Assembly (NCBI RefSeq): GCF_032854445.1
Contig: NC_088302.1
Location: 12,827,338 to 12,891,337, forward strand
DNA: 64,000 bases
Source of the DNA: Liolophura sinensis
Taxonomy: Eukaryota > Mollusca > Polyplacophora > Chitonida > Chitonidae
Reading direction: 5' to 3'
The stretch's first letter is position 1. Each line of letters starts with the position of its first letter. The notes under the pieces were generated by a model. That model did no database searches. It had not been told where the DNA came from and saw nothing but the letters and a program-made list of their open reading frames with translations. Both the position numbers and the translations under genes were made by a program. Positions 49,983 to 60,514 of this stretch are shown piece after piece.

Positions 49983-50858
49983 ATGTATACGTGTGTTTTA
50001 TTCCAGTCTCAAGTCTACGGTTCCATGATCACCATGATGAATTCCGGCGATTTTCCTGGATTTGCTTGCAATTGTGGAACAAGCTACCAGTCTAAGTCAA
50101 GTCTGTACAGACACAAGCAGGTGTGCGGTTCCAGAAGAGGAGAGAGGTGTCATTTCTGTAATAGTCATTTCCAGAACCAAGTCAGGTTGTACAAGCATTT
50201 TGAGTCCTGTGCTAGGGCCCCATGGGTGAGACAACCCACTTGCCCTGTGCAGAAGGCCAGTAAAGCACCAAAGCCCTTCGTCAAGCCCTTGGAGGCCACC
50301 TTGAGGGATTCAAGAGTGAAGGTTTTAAGTCACGGAACCCCTCTTTTTGATTAAAGTCCATCAAAAGCTGCACGTACCAATATCACATGCACACCGGTTG
50401 CGAAGATTGTGACCACATCACCTCTTGTTGTGGCACCCCTTTTCCAGCCAGCTTCGCCATTTAAGATGAGGGCAGAAGTAGCAGACCTGTTCGGAGAAGT
50501 TATGTTACCAGAAGATATCAGTCAGTCATCACCTGCTCCCGTGTCTTCCCTATCAGCCCTGTTTGATTCGATCCCTGTTGAGTCATGTCCTGTTTCTCTG
50601 CCTGTGTGCTGCTCCGGTTCTGTGTCGAAAACCACCACTGCGTCATCAGCCAGTACCACCAATGTGTCTTCATCTAACGCCACCATCACTAATGTGTCAT
50701 CTCCCATCAGTGCCGTCCAGCCTAATTTCTCGACTGGCACTCAGACCAAACCGAGGTTTTTGTTTAATCACATCCATAGTATAACAACTACAACGTATCC
50801 TGATGGACGGGTTGTAAAACAAGAGGTAATTAGGAGTAAATGTGCTTGTGAGCTGTAG
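49983..50858 (+). pseudogene. Extra ORF after integrase: two C2HC zinc fingers, one internal stop
   Basis: One reading frame runs from 49983 to 50858 with a single TAA at 50352. The first half has two Cys/His fingers: C-x-C-x12-H-x3-C (CNCGTSYQSKSSLYRHKQVC) and C-x2-C-x12-H-x3-C (CHFCNSHFQNQVRLYKHFES plus C). The second half is Ser/Thr/Val-rich, ending FNHIHSITTTTYPDGRVVKQ. There is no signal peptide or membrane segment, so this is not an envelope gene. A strong acceptor-like tract (gtgtgttttattccag at 49992-50007) just before a downstream ATG suggests expression from a spliced RNA. A nucleic-acid-binding accessory role is inferred only. Confidence 0.72.
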
Positions 50859-51220
50859 CAAATGAATTTTTGATAATTATACATTTACATTTCTTATAAA
50901 GGAAAATCATTAGGACATTTTGTGATACCATACCATTTGATGATTTCTTAATATATGTAACACAATGATAAACAGTGAGTATTTTAGAATTTGGTCTGCT
51001 GTTAGAGTTTGAAGTATTTTGGAGAAACATGTATATATGTCTACTTGTAGTCTATATCCACATGGTACCGTAGTTACATGTATGTAGTAGGTATAATGAC
51101 ATCTGCCTGAAGTTTTCATTCCTTGAGTTACTGTTTTACAAAAGTTCCAGTTTCATGAAAATTACAATTTCATATCTTCAGTAGCATTTGTACCTTATAT
51201 TATTCGAGGGCGAATAATTA

Positions 51221-51231
51221 GAAAGAGGGGG
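51221..51231 (+). promoter_or_regulatory. Polypurine tract
   Basis: GAAAGAGGGGG followed by ATAA and the 3' LTR start at 51236. The position and composition fit the plus-strand primer of LTR retrotransposons. Confidence 0.85.
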
Positions 51232-51235
51232 ATAA

Positions 51236-53100
51236 TGTAGCGGAATTTAAGGAAGTAGGATATAAGAAATAAATTTAACGCAGGGAAGTTTCAAATTTTC
51301 ATTTCTTAATGAATTTTCACGGAAGTTTTGTTAAGATCGTTATCTGAGGCCATACTAATTAATTTACAAAGTCAATATTTTGACAATATTGCGTTCATTT
51401 ATTCTCGTAGGAAGTTCTAAACTTACGTTTATCTGTTTCATGTACGAGTGATGTTGTTGTTGTTGTAGTATCGGCGTTCCTACATATTTGGGATAATTAT
51501 GAGTATTTTTCAGCAATGTAATCATGATAATGTAGAACTTACGAAATTCTATGCCATTGCCTTATCTGGAAAGTATTTACCTTCTATTTTCGTTCTTGTT
51601 TCACGCATAAAATATGATATGCATTGTCTTCAGTTCAACCTCGAAAGCAGAAGTTTGTGTTCCCGTCATTTTTGTACATTTATGGCCATTAGGGTGTCTG
51701 TAGAACCCGCACTTACAGGCTTTTAGAAAGCGGACCAGGATTTTCCCATCACAGTTTGAAAAGGAATTTATCATTTAATACCCTTGTGTGGAAATTGCTT
51801 ATACTTTTTGAGTAATATGGATAAAAATATGGACTTTTCAGACACTGACATTTACATTTTGGCTTCAAAACAAAGCCATTATTTTGGAGTTCTTGGTTGC
51901 GATCGCGATAACGTCATCGTATCATCTGTGTTTACAAACTGTCAAAAATGTCTCTTGTGACCAATCAGAGTCTCCTGATTCGGTTCATGGCTCCTCCCAC
52001 ACCATGTGGAAATGTATAATTGGCTGATTTTTCCGCGTCTGCAGATGGCCTTGGAATTTGCCGAAAGTAGTCATCCAATTGCTGATAAGCATTCGCAGTA
52101 AGTAGCTATTTTATTAAGAGTGGGAAAATTCTTGTACCGTGAATTGGGAAATAGTCTCAGTATCAAGAAAAGTGATTTGTGATCCAGTTTGAGAATTCAG
52201 AGACAGTTGACACTTGGTGGGAATTAGTCCCAGGAAGCCGGGAATACAGTGTCAAAAATTTGGGAATCTTCCCAGTCCCAGAATTCTGGAACTCATCAGT
52301 CTCACAATACCTGAGAATCCAGCTCCAGGCTCAAACAAATAGAACTTGTCTGAAATATCAAAAGTGGACCACAGAGACTATATATCAGAGTAAATCAACT
52401 GAACTTTGGTACCATAATTTGAAGCAGGAGTCTCATGAGACTTTTCCCAGTCCCAAAATTCTGGGACCCTCCAGTCTCACGAAACCTGGGAATCCCGCTT
52501 CAGTACCATGCTAGTAGAAATTATCTGAGATATTAAAAGTGGACCACAGTGGACTATATACCAGAATAAATCAACTGAACTTTGGCATCATGATTTAAGA
52601 CAAGAGTCTTGTGAGACTTTGCCTCATATGCAGCTCATCTGGGATTCTGTCCCATATGACACTTAACTGAGATTCTGTCCCATATGATACTTAACTGAGA
52701 TTCTGTCCCATATGATACTCAACTGTTTGGTACTTGTGTCAACTGCTGTTTCCTCTCTCGTCATAATAAATATTCATCATCTGATTCACTGAAAATCTCT
52801 TGTTGGAGAACTTTCATTTCGTACAGGAAATTCAAATCTCATGCGTAAGTCATACTGGATAATAGCCCGAGTTCAGGGAATGTTATGAAATCGGATCCAA
52901 ATAGTAGCGGCGTCTCCGAGTTCAGGGGAAAGAATCCTGATTGGTTTGTTCATTTAACAAGCTTCGCTCGGCACGTTAAATATCAAACAGGATTAAAGTG
53001 ATTGAATGGTGTCGCACTCATAGGTACCTGCATGCTTGAGAAGACATCATAAGAAACAAAAGCCCATAAGACAAATACCAACAACATCTGAACCGCTACA
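51236..53100 (+). repeat. 3' LTR (1865 bp)
   Basis: Begins TGTAGCGGAATTTAAGG and ends GAACCGCTACA. It has three of the short units ('gagattctgtcccatatgay') where the 5' LTR has two, one shortened. Point differences from the 5' LTR are scattered, including loss of the TATA box (tataattg at about 52013). GTAT target duplication follows at 53101-53104. Confidence 0.95.
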
Positions 53101-53503
53101 GTATTCCCAAATAACCTACAATCTACGTCTACTGGCTACTGTAGAAAGAATCCGTGAAAGCCATTAACCCAAAAAAGAATATGTTAAAGCTATTGATTTA
53201 AACCAGATTTTAAAGTTTCTTGTATAAGATTCCCAACCAGAAACCAGAGTCATGTTAAAAAGTCTCAAAAATTACACAAAGCCGAATAAATACTGCGACG
53301 TGTGTTGACATGGGCTTGAGAGGTGAGTTTGTTTGTAAAGTGGGACTGAGGTAACACGAAATTTTAGTGATAGATCTCGCTACATCAGGAGTTGTGTGCT
53401 TGACATGAAGCGCAAGGTTACATTATGACATCATTTGTCTTTACGTTTTGTTCCTGTCACGTACACGACACAGTGCTGCATCACTTCTTCCCAAGCAGTA
53501 GAT

Positions 53504-55015
53504 ATAAGCGCCAAGTCCGACATTCATATACCATTCGTAGTCCGTAAAGGGCGTTCCAAGTCGATAATCACAAGATCCATTTCCAAAACAAAGTTTAACA
53601 CTAACTCCCAAAGACAAAGGCATGTAAGAAATTATACAAATAAGAAATAAAGCCGGTAACTCACAAGAGAAAAGTCGGACATCAGTTTTCAATGATGCCG
53701 GGCAGACAATGAATATTCCAGGCAACATTCCATATCAAAATTCAAATTCGTAGCCCGTGAATAAGTTCCATGTCAAATAACAATTAAACAAGTATCTCAG
53801 TCGCGCTTTAATTGCAACTGTTCATAAAGGCATCATGCTGATGTAATTAGCATGGCTACCTTTACGGCCCCTTGCCCCAGGTTAAACAGTATTAGATACA
53901 GTTTGAAAATGACGAGCGTTACAGACCCTAACCCATCAGATTGTGATTCAAAAGTAACGGACAATTACGTCTTTCCCGTTAATATGTAAAGATCTCATGC
54001 TACAAGAGGCGCCATCTATGATGTTACACATGACATACACGATAGACGGTTACACTGGGCAACCATCGCCATCTATGTTGTTAAATACCATGTAGATGAT
54101 AGATATGTACATAGGGATAACAGCGCCGCCTATGTGGTTGATCACAATGCAGATCGCCAGAGATTCTGAACGCTCTGTCCATACCTGCCAACGAGTGTTA
54201 TACTCATTGTAAAATTTGAGAAACTTAGAATGAAGGCGTTTGATGGAGTATCCTTGACAAACTAATTTTTGAACTAGCAACTTGTGACGCAGATTAAAGT
54301 CATCACAATTAACGCAAGATCTGACAAATGCTACAAGGCGAGGTCCCTTTGGTATATTGCTATCTAAATAAGGATAATTTACAATATCAAAATTGAAATT
54401 ATCCCTTTTGTTGTAAAGGCGGCGTGAAAGGAGACCTTGTTCGTCTTTGTACAGATATAGATCCAAATAAGATGTACCATCAGGACTATCTGTTGTCTCC
54501 TTTAAATCCAATGAAGGCGGATAGATTTCCGTCACCGCTTCAGCAATATGGAGATTATTTAACGCCAGTAGATCATCAATATACCGCTTCGTAAATGAAA
54601 AGGATCGAGCTTTAACGATATTACTTTTAAGTAATTTCTGCATATAGTCGTATTCATATGAAAACAGGTATAGGTCTGCCAAAAGAGGCACACAATTGGT
54701 ATCCATTGGAATACGTATGCACTGTTGGTAAATGGGATCTCCGAATTTCACATAGATGTTATTAATGAGAAATTCAAAAAATTCAATCAAAAATGTAACA
54801 TCCCATGAGTGGTAACATTTATAAAGAGTAGAACTAAAGAAAAACGATATTCTTTCAATAAGATCTTTGTGAGGAATCGTAGTATAAAGCACCTGGTATG
54901 GTAAGACGTGGAATCTGCCCCAGTGCAAAAAAATGTGCCCCCTCAAGCAGCGAAACTGACTCCCTGTTAGGGACAGCTGGTGACACACTGGTACGGCTAC
55001 TCCTCTTTTCATTTT
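53504..55015 (-). mobile_element. RT element, longest copy (copy E)
   Basis: A retroelement with coding part at 54050-55012 and a 3' non-coding part ending near 'ataagcgccaagtccg'. Other copies with the same 3' end lie at 8437, 17438, 32459 and 56559, all in the same orientation. No LTR and no GIY-YIG or APE endonuclease is seen. The 5' part is missing or undetected above 55015. Confidence 0.78.
54050..55012 (-). pseudogene. Reverse transcriptase fragment, probably Penelope-like
   Basis: The 320-codon frame contains VLYTTIPHKDLIERI, an IPMDTNCVPLLADLYLFSYE block (family form has G where this copy has D), the catalytic RYIDDLLALNN, then SYLDLYLYKDEQGLLSRRLY, NKRDNFNFDIVNYPYLDSNI and a QGYSIKRLHSKFLKFYNEY C-terminus. 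It lacks the N-terminal part of an RT. Compared with copies at 8437, 32459 and 60049, a 2-bp deletion near 54193 makes the frame run on past the usual end. I recall this RT type from many animal genomes; Penelope-like is my best placement because of the 'SYLDL' and 'KRDNFNF' blocks, but it is not certain. Confidence 0.7.
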
Positions 55016-56558
55016 TGTTTTACTCTTCTTTTCCTGTTATATGGTTAGCTTGCGACTTGTAAAACTCCAAACATACGCTGAAGCAATGTATAGGTCATAA
55101 AATCAAAAAAATTGTAGCTTGCTCCAGTCACAATGAAATATCTATGACACTGTACAGAGTTGTGAAAATCACTGCAGCACAAACGTACCTTTCTAAAAAA
55201 TTCTTCAGCTTACAATTTTGCACCAGTCAATTAAATAAATATATAACAAATGTAACTTTTAACCTTACATTTTCACCACACATAACGTGATTGTGTAATT
55301 AGAGGACCACATGTGCTCTCAACCAGAATTAACGTACACGTATGCTTTCCCCAAAGTTGCCAAATGTTACGTAATACCGTAGCCTATCCATTTTAATTCA
55401 TGATAACACTTATATAACGTCAGACGGCCAATAGCTTTACTTACACAAAAGTATGTTTCCAAATAAAACGAAACAGGCAGTTTCTTTCCACAGGTGCTAC
55501 ATTTCCTCGACAGCGAGTCCACTGTACTATACACGACGACTGAGAGACTACTACAGAAATATGTATTTCAAACTTGCCAAAATGTGACAAATTTGATCAC
55601 ATTATGAAGTTCACGTTTTACACATAAAAGCAAACGTTAACCAAATCGTTAAAGCACCTTGAAACACAGACATGAAAGTTTGAGTAAGGACATTTACTGG
55701 TTAACGTTGATCTTCATACTGTAAATTAAAAACATTGTACATGGTTTGTATGAAAAATTGGCGTTTTTAATCGAGAGTGCATTTTTGGTGAGCTATTACT
55801 AGACAACCATCTCTTTTATGGCCATATAACTTTTACGGGTGCTTCGACCAAGATTTATACACCTGATTTGGAAATTTACAGAAACGTGATTTGGTTTTGA
55901 AATTTGCACTTCCTTACCTTTGTGGTACCGATTCACCGCCTTTCCGTACTAGGTTATCTACAAAAAAAAATTTCAGGGGTTTTACGTATTTCAGGCTTAC
56001 TAACCCTACACGCACCAGGACTAACATTTAAGTCTATGATCGCTTCGTGAAACCGGAGCCTGGCCCCGGAAACAGAAAGCGATCTTAGACTTGAGGCAAA
56101 ATTTCAGATCACTTTGAAATTGTTATTTCTAACGTAACAAGGTCAAAATGTTGCTTAACAACATAAATTTTGGGTAAGTTATTGTAAAACAAGTTTAAGA
56201 AAAGGAACATACCAAGTTCAATGACATTTTGACTCAAGTCTAAGATTGCTTTGTGATCCCGGTGAGAGGGGAAAATTTTATAAAGCTGTTTCTGACTTGA
56301 GTCAAAACATGAAACCTCTTCACAGTGGTTAACTTTTGATGGTTAATCCTTCCCTGGGATCACGAAGCTGTCTTATTCTTAAGTCAGACTTAATTTTAAT
56401 TTGTCGTGTTATTCATGAACTTACACTTGAAGGTACATGTTTCATTTCTGTCACGTGTGCCTAAGAGTAAGACGCCGCTTAGTACTGAAATAAACATCCT
56501 TAAGGTGTCTAAATTTTAGCGTACTAGACTGTTTTCACGTTAACACTAAATATAAGTA
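55016..56558. other. Non-coding stretch with fold-back motifs
   Basis: No open frame of note. It holds an inverted repeat at 56030-56046 / 56077-56092 ('aagtctatgatcgctt' against 'aagcgatcttagactt') with a GC-rich loop, and related single arms at 56234-56250 ('aagtctaagattgctttg') and 56355-56400 ('gggatcacgaagctgtct'). Similar 'gcttcgtgatc' pieces occur in the array at 11090, 19473 and 25028. Possibly a decayed MITE or fold-back family. Confidence 0.5.
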
Positions 56559-57151
56559 TAAGCGTCAAGTCCGACATTCATATACCCTTCGTAGTCCGTA
56601 AAGGGCGTTCCAAGTCGATAATCGCAAGATCCATTTCCAAAACAAAGTTTAACACTAACTCTTAAAGGCAAAGGTATACAAGAAATTATACAAATAAGAA
56701 AAAAAGCCGGTAACACACAAGAGAGAAGCGGTCATCAGTTTTCAATGATGCCGGGCAGACAATGAATACTCCAGGCATGAATTCCATATCAAAGTTCAAA
56801 TTCGTAGTCCGTGAATGTGTTCCATGTCAAACAACTATTAAACAAGTATCTCAGTCGCGCTTTGACTGCAACTGTACATAAAGGCATCATGTAGATGTAA
56901 TGAGCATGCTACCTTTACGGTCCCTAGCCCCTGGTATTAGATACAGTTCGAAAATGACCAGCGTTACAGACCTTAGCCGATCAGATTGTGATTCAAAAGT
57001 AACGGACAATTACGTCTTTTCCGTTAATATGTTAAAACCTCATGCTACAAGAGGCGCCATCTATGATGTTACACATGACATACATGATAGACGGTTACAC
57101 TGGGCAACCAGCGCCATCTATATTGCTAAAAAACATGCACGTTGTAGATAT

Positions 57152-57378
57152 GAAGAGCTTAAGTTCAAAAGCCGATAAACGCCATTTTCGCGAAAATCGA
57201 GCAACCTATAAAAATCAACACTACATAGTAACCGCTTCAGACCAAGCTATCTATTTTTGCGGCAAAAAACGATATATGCCATGCTAATCAGACTGATAGG
57301 TTCGGGTTTAGTTCAAAAGCCGATATCCGCCATTCCACTTTCACCACAAAATCCGATATATCCAGATTAACCAATCAG
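57152..57378 (+). promoter_or_regulatory. Left inverted repeat and subterminal motif cluster
   Basis: The motif CAAAA-nn-CGATAwAnGCCA recurs at 57166 ('caaaagccgataaacgcca'), 57262 ('caaaaaacgatatatgcca'), 57315 ('caaaagccgatatccgcca') and, less exactly, 57350 ('caaaatccgatatatcca'). Inverted forms occur at the right end (59811-59836 and 60017-60036). Repeated subterminal motifs are often transposase-binding sites; that role is inferred here. Confidence 0.65.
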
Positions 57379-57478
57379 TGACCGCCTTTCGTCGATTTGC
57401 GGGAAGGCCGGTTATCCACTTCCGGTGGAGTGAATGCTGTCTGCTTGTTTTGACAACACATCGATATTTTGCGCAAAT

Positions 57479-59494
57479 ATGAATGATTTTGACAGCCTTG
57501 ACGAACGGGTAGTAACGTCACCAGTTGGAAGAAAGCGTCGAGTGAGGAAGGACGGTACCAAAAGGGCTGAAAATAAGCGTAAGCTCTATGGTGGCGATGG
57601 ACATGTTCCTCACGTTTCTTGTGACCATAACGAAAACTGGTGTCTCGGTGGAACCCTACAGCCTGGTGAGGTAGTTTTCTGTGCAGATAGATTCTATAGC
57701 ACAACTGTCAAGACCAAACAGGATGCAATTTTGCTTTCCTACATGAACATCAACAAGGCAAAAAGGTCCCGAGTGAAAGACGGCCGCCGTAAAAGACAAC
57801 GGACCACTTCAGTCAAATATTTCATTGTGAATGAAGCCCAGGAAAAAAAACCTGTTTGCAAGGAGACGTTCATGAGTATCTTTGGTAAGTGAAATTAATT
57901 GCTTCCAGGTATTTTGTCATAGTGTGGCATAGGTTTTTCACGAAATCTAAATATCAGGCTATTTTGGCTCCTCTGTATTTGAATGGCGTTTTAACTGTAT
58001 GAATAAGGAGAGTTTGAATTAACGGACAAGGGCCACAAACTAACCCGATGTTGTTTGGGTGTGGATGGCTAGTTACGGAACAGCTGAAAGATTATCGATT
58101 AAAACTGATTTTGCTTAAATCTGGTTTTCCATTCATGACTCTTTTCAGGTGTACGCAAAGACCGGTTGAGCAACATTTCTCAGTACTGGTTAGAGAAAGG
58201 AACGCCCATGCCAGAACTCCGCGGTGGAAAACGTGTCAATGAAGAACGAGAACAACAAAAGCAGCTGATAAAGAACCACATTACATCATTTACATGCCGG
58301 GCAAGCCACTATGCTAGACGAGGCGCTCCTGGAAGAAAGTATCTCCCCAGTGATCTCAGCATTTCAAAAATGCACAAACTGTTCCTTGAACAAAATCATG
58401 CTCATGTTACTTTTTCACTGTATTACAGTATCTTTTGCTACGATTTCAACCTCGGATTTGGAACACCTGTGAAAGATGTGTGCGCCACATGTACTAAGTT
58501 CAAGATGAAATTAAAGGATCGTGACTTAACTGACCAAGAAAAACAGAGGGAAGCCACTATGTTCATGTTGCACCGTCGGCGAGGCAGGCGTTTCTACGAC
58601 ATTCTCAATGAAGTAGCTGAAGACATCACGATCTGTTTTGATGTTATGGAGAATTTGGTACTTCCTAAGACACCAGTCGGCCAAGCATACTACTCCAGGC
58701 AGTTATATCTGTATGTGTTTGGAGTGGTCAGACATCATGGCAGCAAGCAGAGGCAATCTACGGATGACATTGACCTCTTTGTATGGAGAGAGGACCAGAA
58801 CAGGAAAGATTCCAACATGATTTCCTCAGCTCTCAGACATTATTTTACAACCGTCATCAACAGAGACCTTGATGAGTGTACACTCTTGCGCCTCTTCAGT
58901 GATTCTTGCTATGGACAAAACAAGAATATAAATTTACTGTCAATGCTCTTTGCTTTAAGAAAACAACAGCAGCCCCAAATGAACATTGAATACTATTTCC
59001 CCATTCGAGGCCACAGCTTTCTACCCGCTGACCGCGTGTTTGGTCGCATTGAACAAAAACTTCGGAAAATTGACACAATCTCTCTCCCTGGTGAGTATAT
59101 CAGTGAGTTGAGAAACCATGGTCGTGTCCATGTTTATGGCGAAGACTGGGCTGCTGTTGATTTCAAAAGTGAAGTCAAGAAATATGTGAAGCAAACGCGT
59201 TCTTTCAAACTTAGTGAGGCCAGATCTGTTCTTATCTCTGGCGACCAGCTCGGATTTCGCACCAACTACGCTGGAGAATATTGCTACCACTCACTCCTGA
59301 AAAAAGGGAAGAAATGGACAAGCTTCAATCCTCTGGATTTACCTATGGTTAACTGTGTCAACACCAACAAGAAAACGGATGTTCTTTCTTTGTTGGAGGA
59401 AATGGGTGCTCACAGGAACGTGAAGGACTTCTATGAAGGTTTGTTACAAGATGATGGCGTGCAACTTGCCGCAGGGCACAGTGACAGTGAATAA
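57479..59494 (+). CDS. Transposase-like DUF7869-type protein, two exons, 583 aa
   Basis: Exon 1 (57479-57884) and exon 2 (58149-59494) join in phase across a 264-bp intron (donor ttg|gtaagt, acceptor ctcttttcag). An ATG at 57479 (MNDFDSLDERVV) is preferred over an in-frame TTG at 57434. The N-terminus is basic (GRKRRVRKDGTKRAENKRK, likely nuclear). Then come a CKETFMSIFG..RLSNISQYWL block and an RGGKR element. The C-terminal half matches what I recall of DUF7869 proteins: CFDVMENLVLPKTP, LFSDSCYGQNKNINLLSML and GHSFLPADRVFGRIEQKLRK. The conserved D (ICFDV), D (FSDSC) and E (GRIEQ) could form an RNase H-fold catalytic triad. All are intact and no stop is seen. Its place between inverted repeats supports a transposase role, which remains inferred. 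Confidence 0.85.
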
Positions 59495-60013
59495 ACAGTG
59501 TGCTTCTATTACTGGTCTGATATTCAGGTTTGACCCCTGAGAACCTGTCAAGGTGCTTGGAATCATCGGTATCAGTAGCAAAGAACAAAGTCGTTCACCA
59601 CAATGTTCCTTTCTGTTAAAATTATGGTTGTCACACGCAAAATGTCTCGTTCATTGAAACTTCTGATTTAATGTTATGTTATGGTAACATTATGGAACAT
59701 TATAAAGTAAAGAGGAACAAAACAACAATGTCTTACATCAAAGATTGCTATAATTTGCGAGAAGAAATCATTTCATTTAACGAAAATACAGTGCAGGATT
59801 TGTCTGCTTTTGCGCCAAAAGTGGCGTATATCTGTTTTTGTGCCTAAAGTTAATTTTATTGATTCTAATTATCTGCTCCATTAAATGAAACATTTTAAAT
59901 TACAATACCAGTTTGTTTGAATTTTGTCTAATTATTAGATAATGTAAAGTTCATTGGGTTATTTGAAAAAGAGTTCATCAGAGAAAAAAACTTGATTTTA
60001 CTCAAAACAAAAG

Positions 60014-60048
60014 AAATGGATATATCTGTTTTTGAATTTAATCTCTTC
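60014..60048 (-). repeat. Right inverted repeat of the DNA transposon
   Basis: Reads GAAGAGATTAAATTCAAAA from 60048 leftwards and continues 'acagatatatccattt', matching the left end apart from a handful of differences and one indel. Ends in CTCTTC next to the ATAT duplication. Confidence 0.8.
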
Positions 60049-60433
60049 ATATGTACATAGGGATAACAGCGCCATCTATGTGGTTGATCACAATGCAGAT
60101 CGCCAGAGATTCTGAACGCTCTGTCCATACCTGCCAACGAGAGTGTTATACTCATTGTAAACTTTGAGAAACTTAGAATGAAGGTGTTTGATGGAGTATC
60201 CTTGAGAAACTAGTTTTTGAACTAGCAACTTGTGACGCAGACTAAAGTCACCACAATTAATACGCCATATGCAGGACCCTTTGGTACATTGCTATCTAAA
60301 TAAGGATAATTTACAATATTAAAATTGAAATTATCCCTTTTGTCGGCGGCGTGAGTAGTATAGAATGTGGCTTTGGTTCATTTTTGAGGAGGCGGTTTTT
60401 TGTGGTGATGTGGTGGTGACGTCACACCTCAGT

Positions 60434-60514
60434 TGTGGGTTTTTCCCACGCCGCGGGGCGTATGTGTATAGACTAGTGTGATATAGTGTACAGTATAACC
60501 GTATAACAGTATAA
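60434..60514. repeat. Repeat 'alpha', first copy
   Basis: Contains the small palindrome gtgggtttttcccac, 'gccgcggggcgtatgtgtat', 'agactagtgtgatatagtg' and 'cagtataaccgtataacagt'. The second copy is at 61711-61806 in the zinc-finger gene's intron, in the same orientation. Together with repeat 'beta' it brackets the two cassettes. Confidence 0.85.

Larger units (their letters stand above)
43051..53100 (+). mobile_element. Full-length Ty3/Gypsy LTR retrotransposon, coding capacity broken
   Basis: 10,050 bp in the order LTR, primer-binding site, gag with CCHC knuckle, protease, reverse transcriptase, RNase H, integrase with GPY-type C-terminus, extra zinc-finger ORF, polypurine tract, LTR. The RT-RNaseH-integrase order defines Ty3/Gypsy. 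Breaks seen: a frame change inside gag, stops within or after protease, a frame change before RT, one stop between the zinc-binding and catalytic parts of integrase, and one stop in the extra ORF. Damage is light, so the insertion is fairly young, but this copy is not autonomous as sequenced. LTR length (about 1.85 kb) is long for the group. Confidence 0.95.
57152..60048 (+). mobile_element. DNA transposon encoding a DUF7869-type protein
   Basis: 2,897 bp. The left end GAAGAGCTTAAGTTCAAAA and the reverse complement of the right end GAAGAGATTAAATTCAAAA form imperfect inverted repeats of about 35 bp. It is flanked by ATAT (57148-57151 and 60049-60052). The uninterrupted target 'agatatgtacatag' is visible in the sister RT copies at 33053 and 54098, which fixes both ends to the base. 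It carries one two-exon gene on the plus strand and several subterminal copies of a short motif. I do not recognise a named transposon superfamily. Confidence 0.85.
56559..60354 (-). mobile_element. RT element copy F, split by a DNA transposon
   Basis: The 3' part (56559-57151) and the RT-coding remainder (60049-60354) are one copy interrupted by 57152-60048. The remainder shares the copy-D variants ('aatacgccatatgcagg', 'tttgtcggcggcgtga') rather than the copy-E form, so it belongs to the D-like subfamily. It stops abruptly at about 60354, where the zinc-finger cassette begins. Confidence 0.82.

Noticed and set aside
49983-50858. Envelope-like gene in the Gypsy element
   Set aside because: No signal peptide, membrane segment or glycoprotein-type cysteine pattern; the product has zinc fingers.
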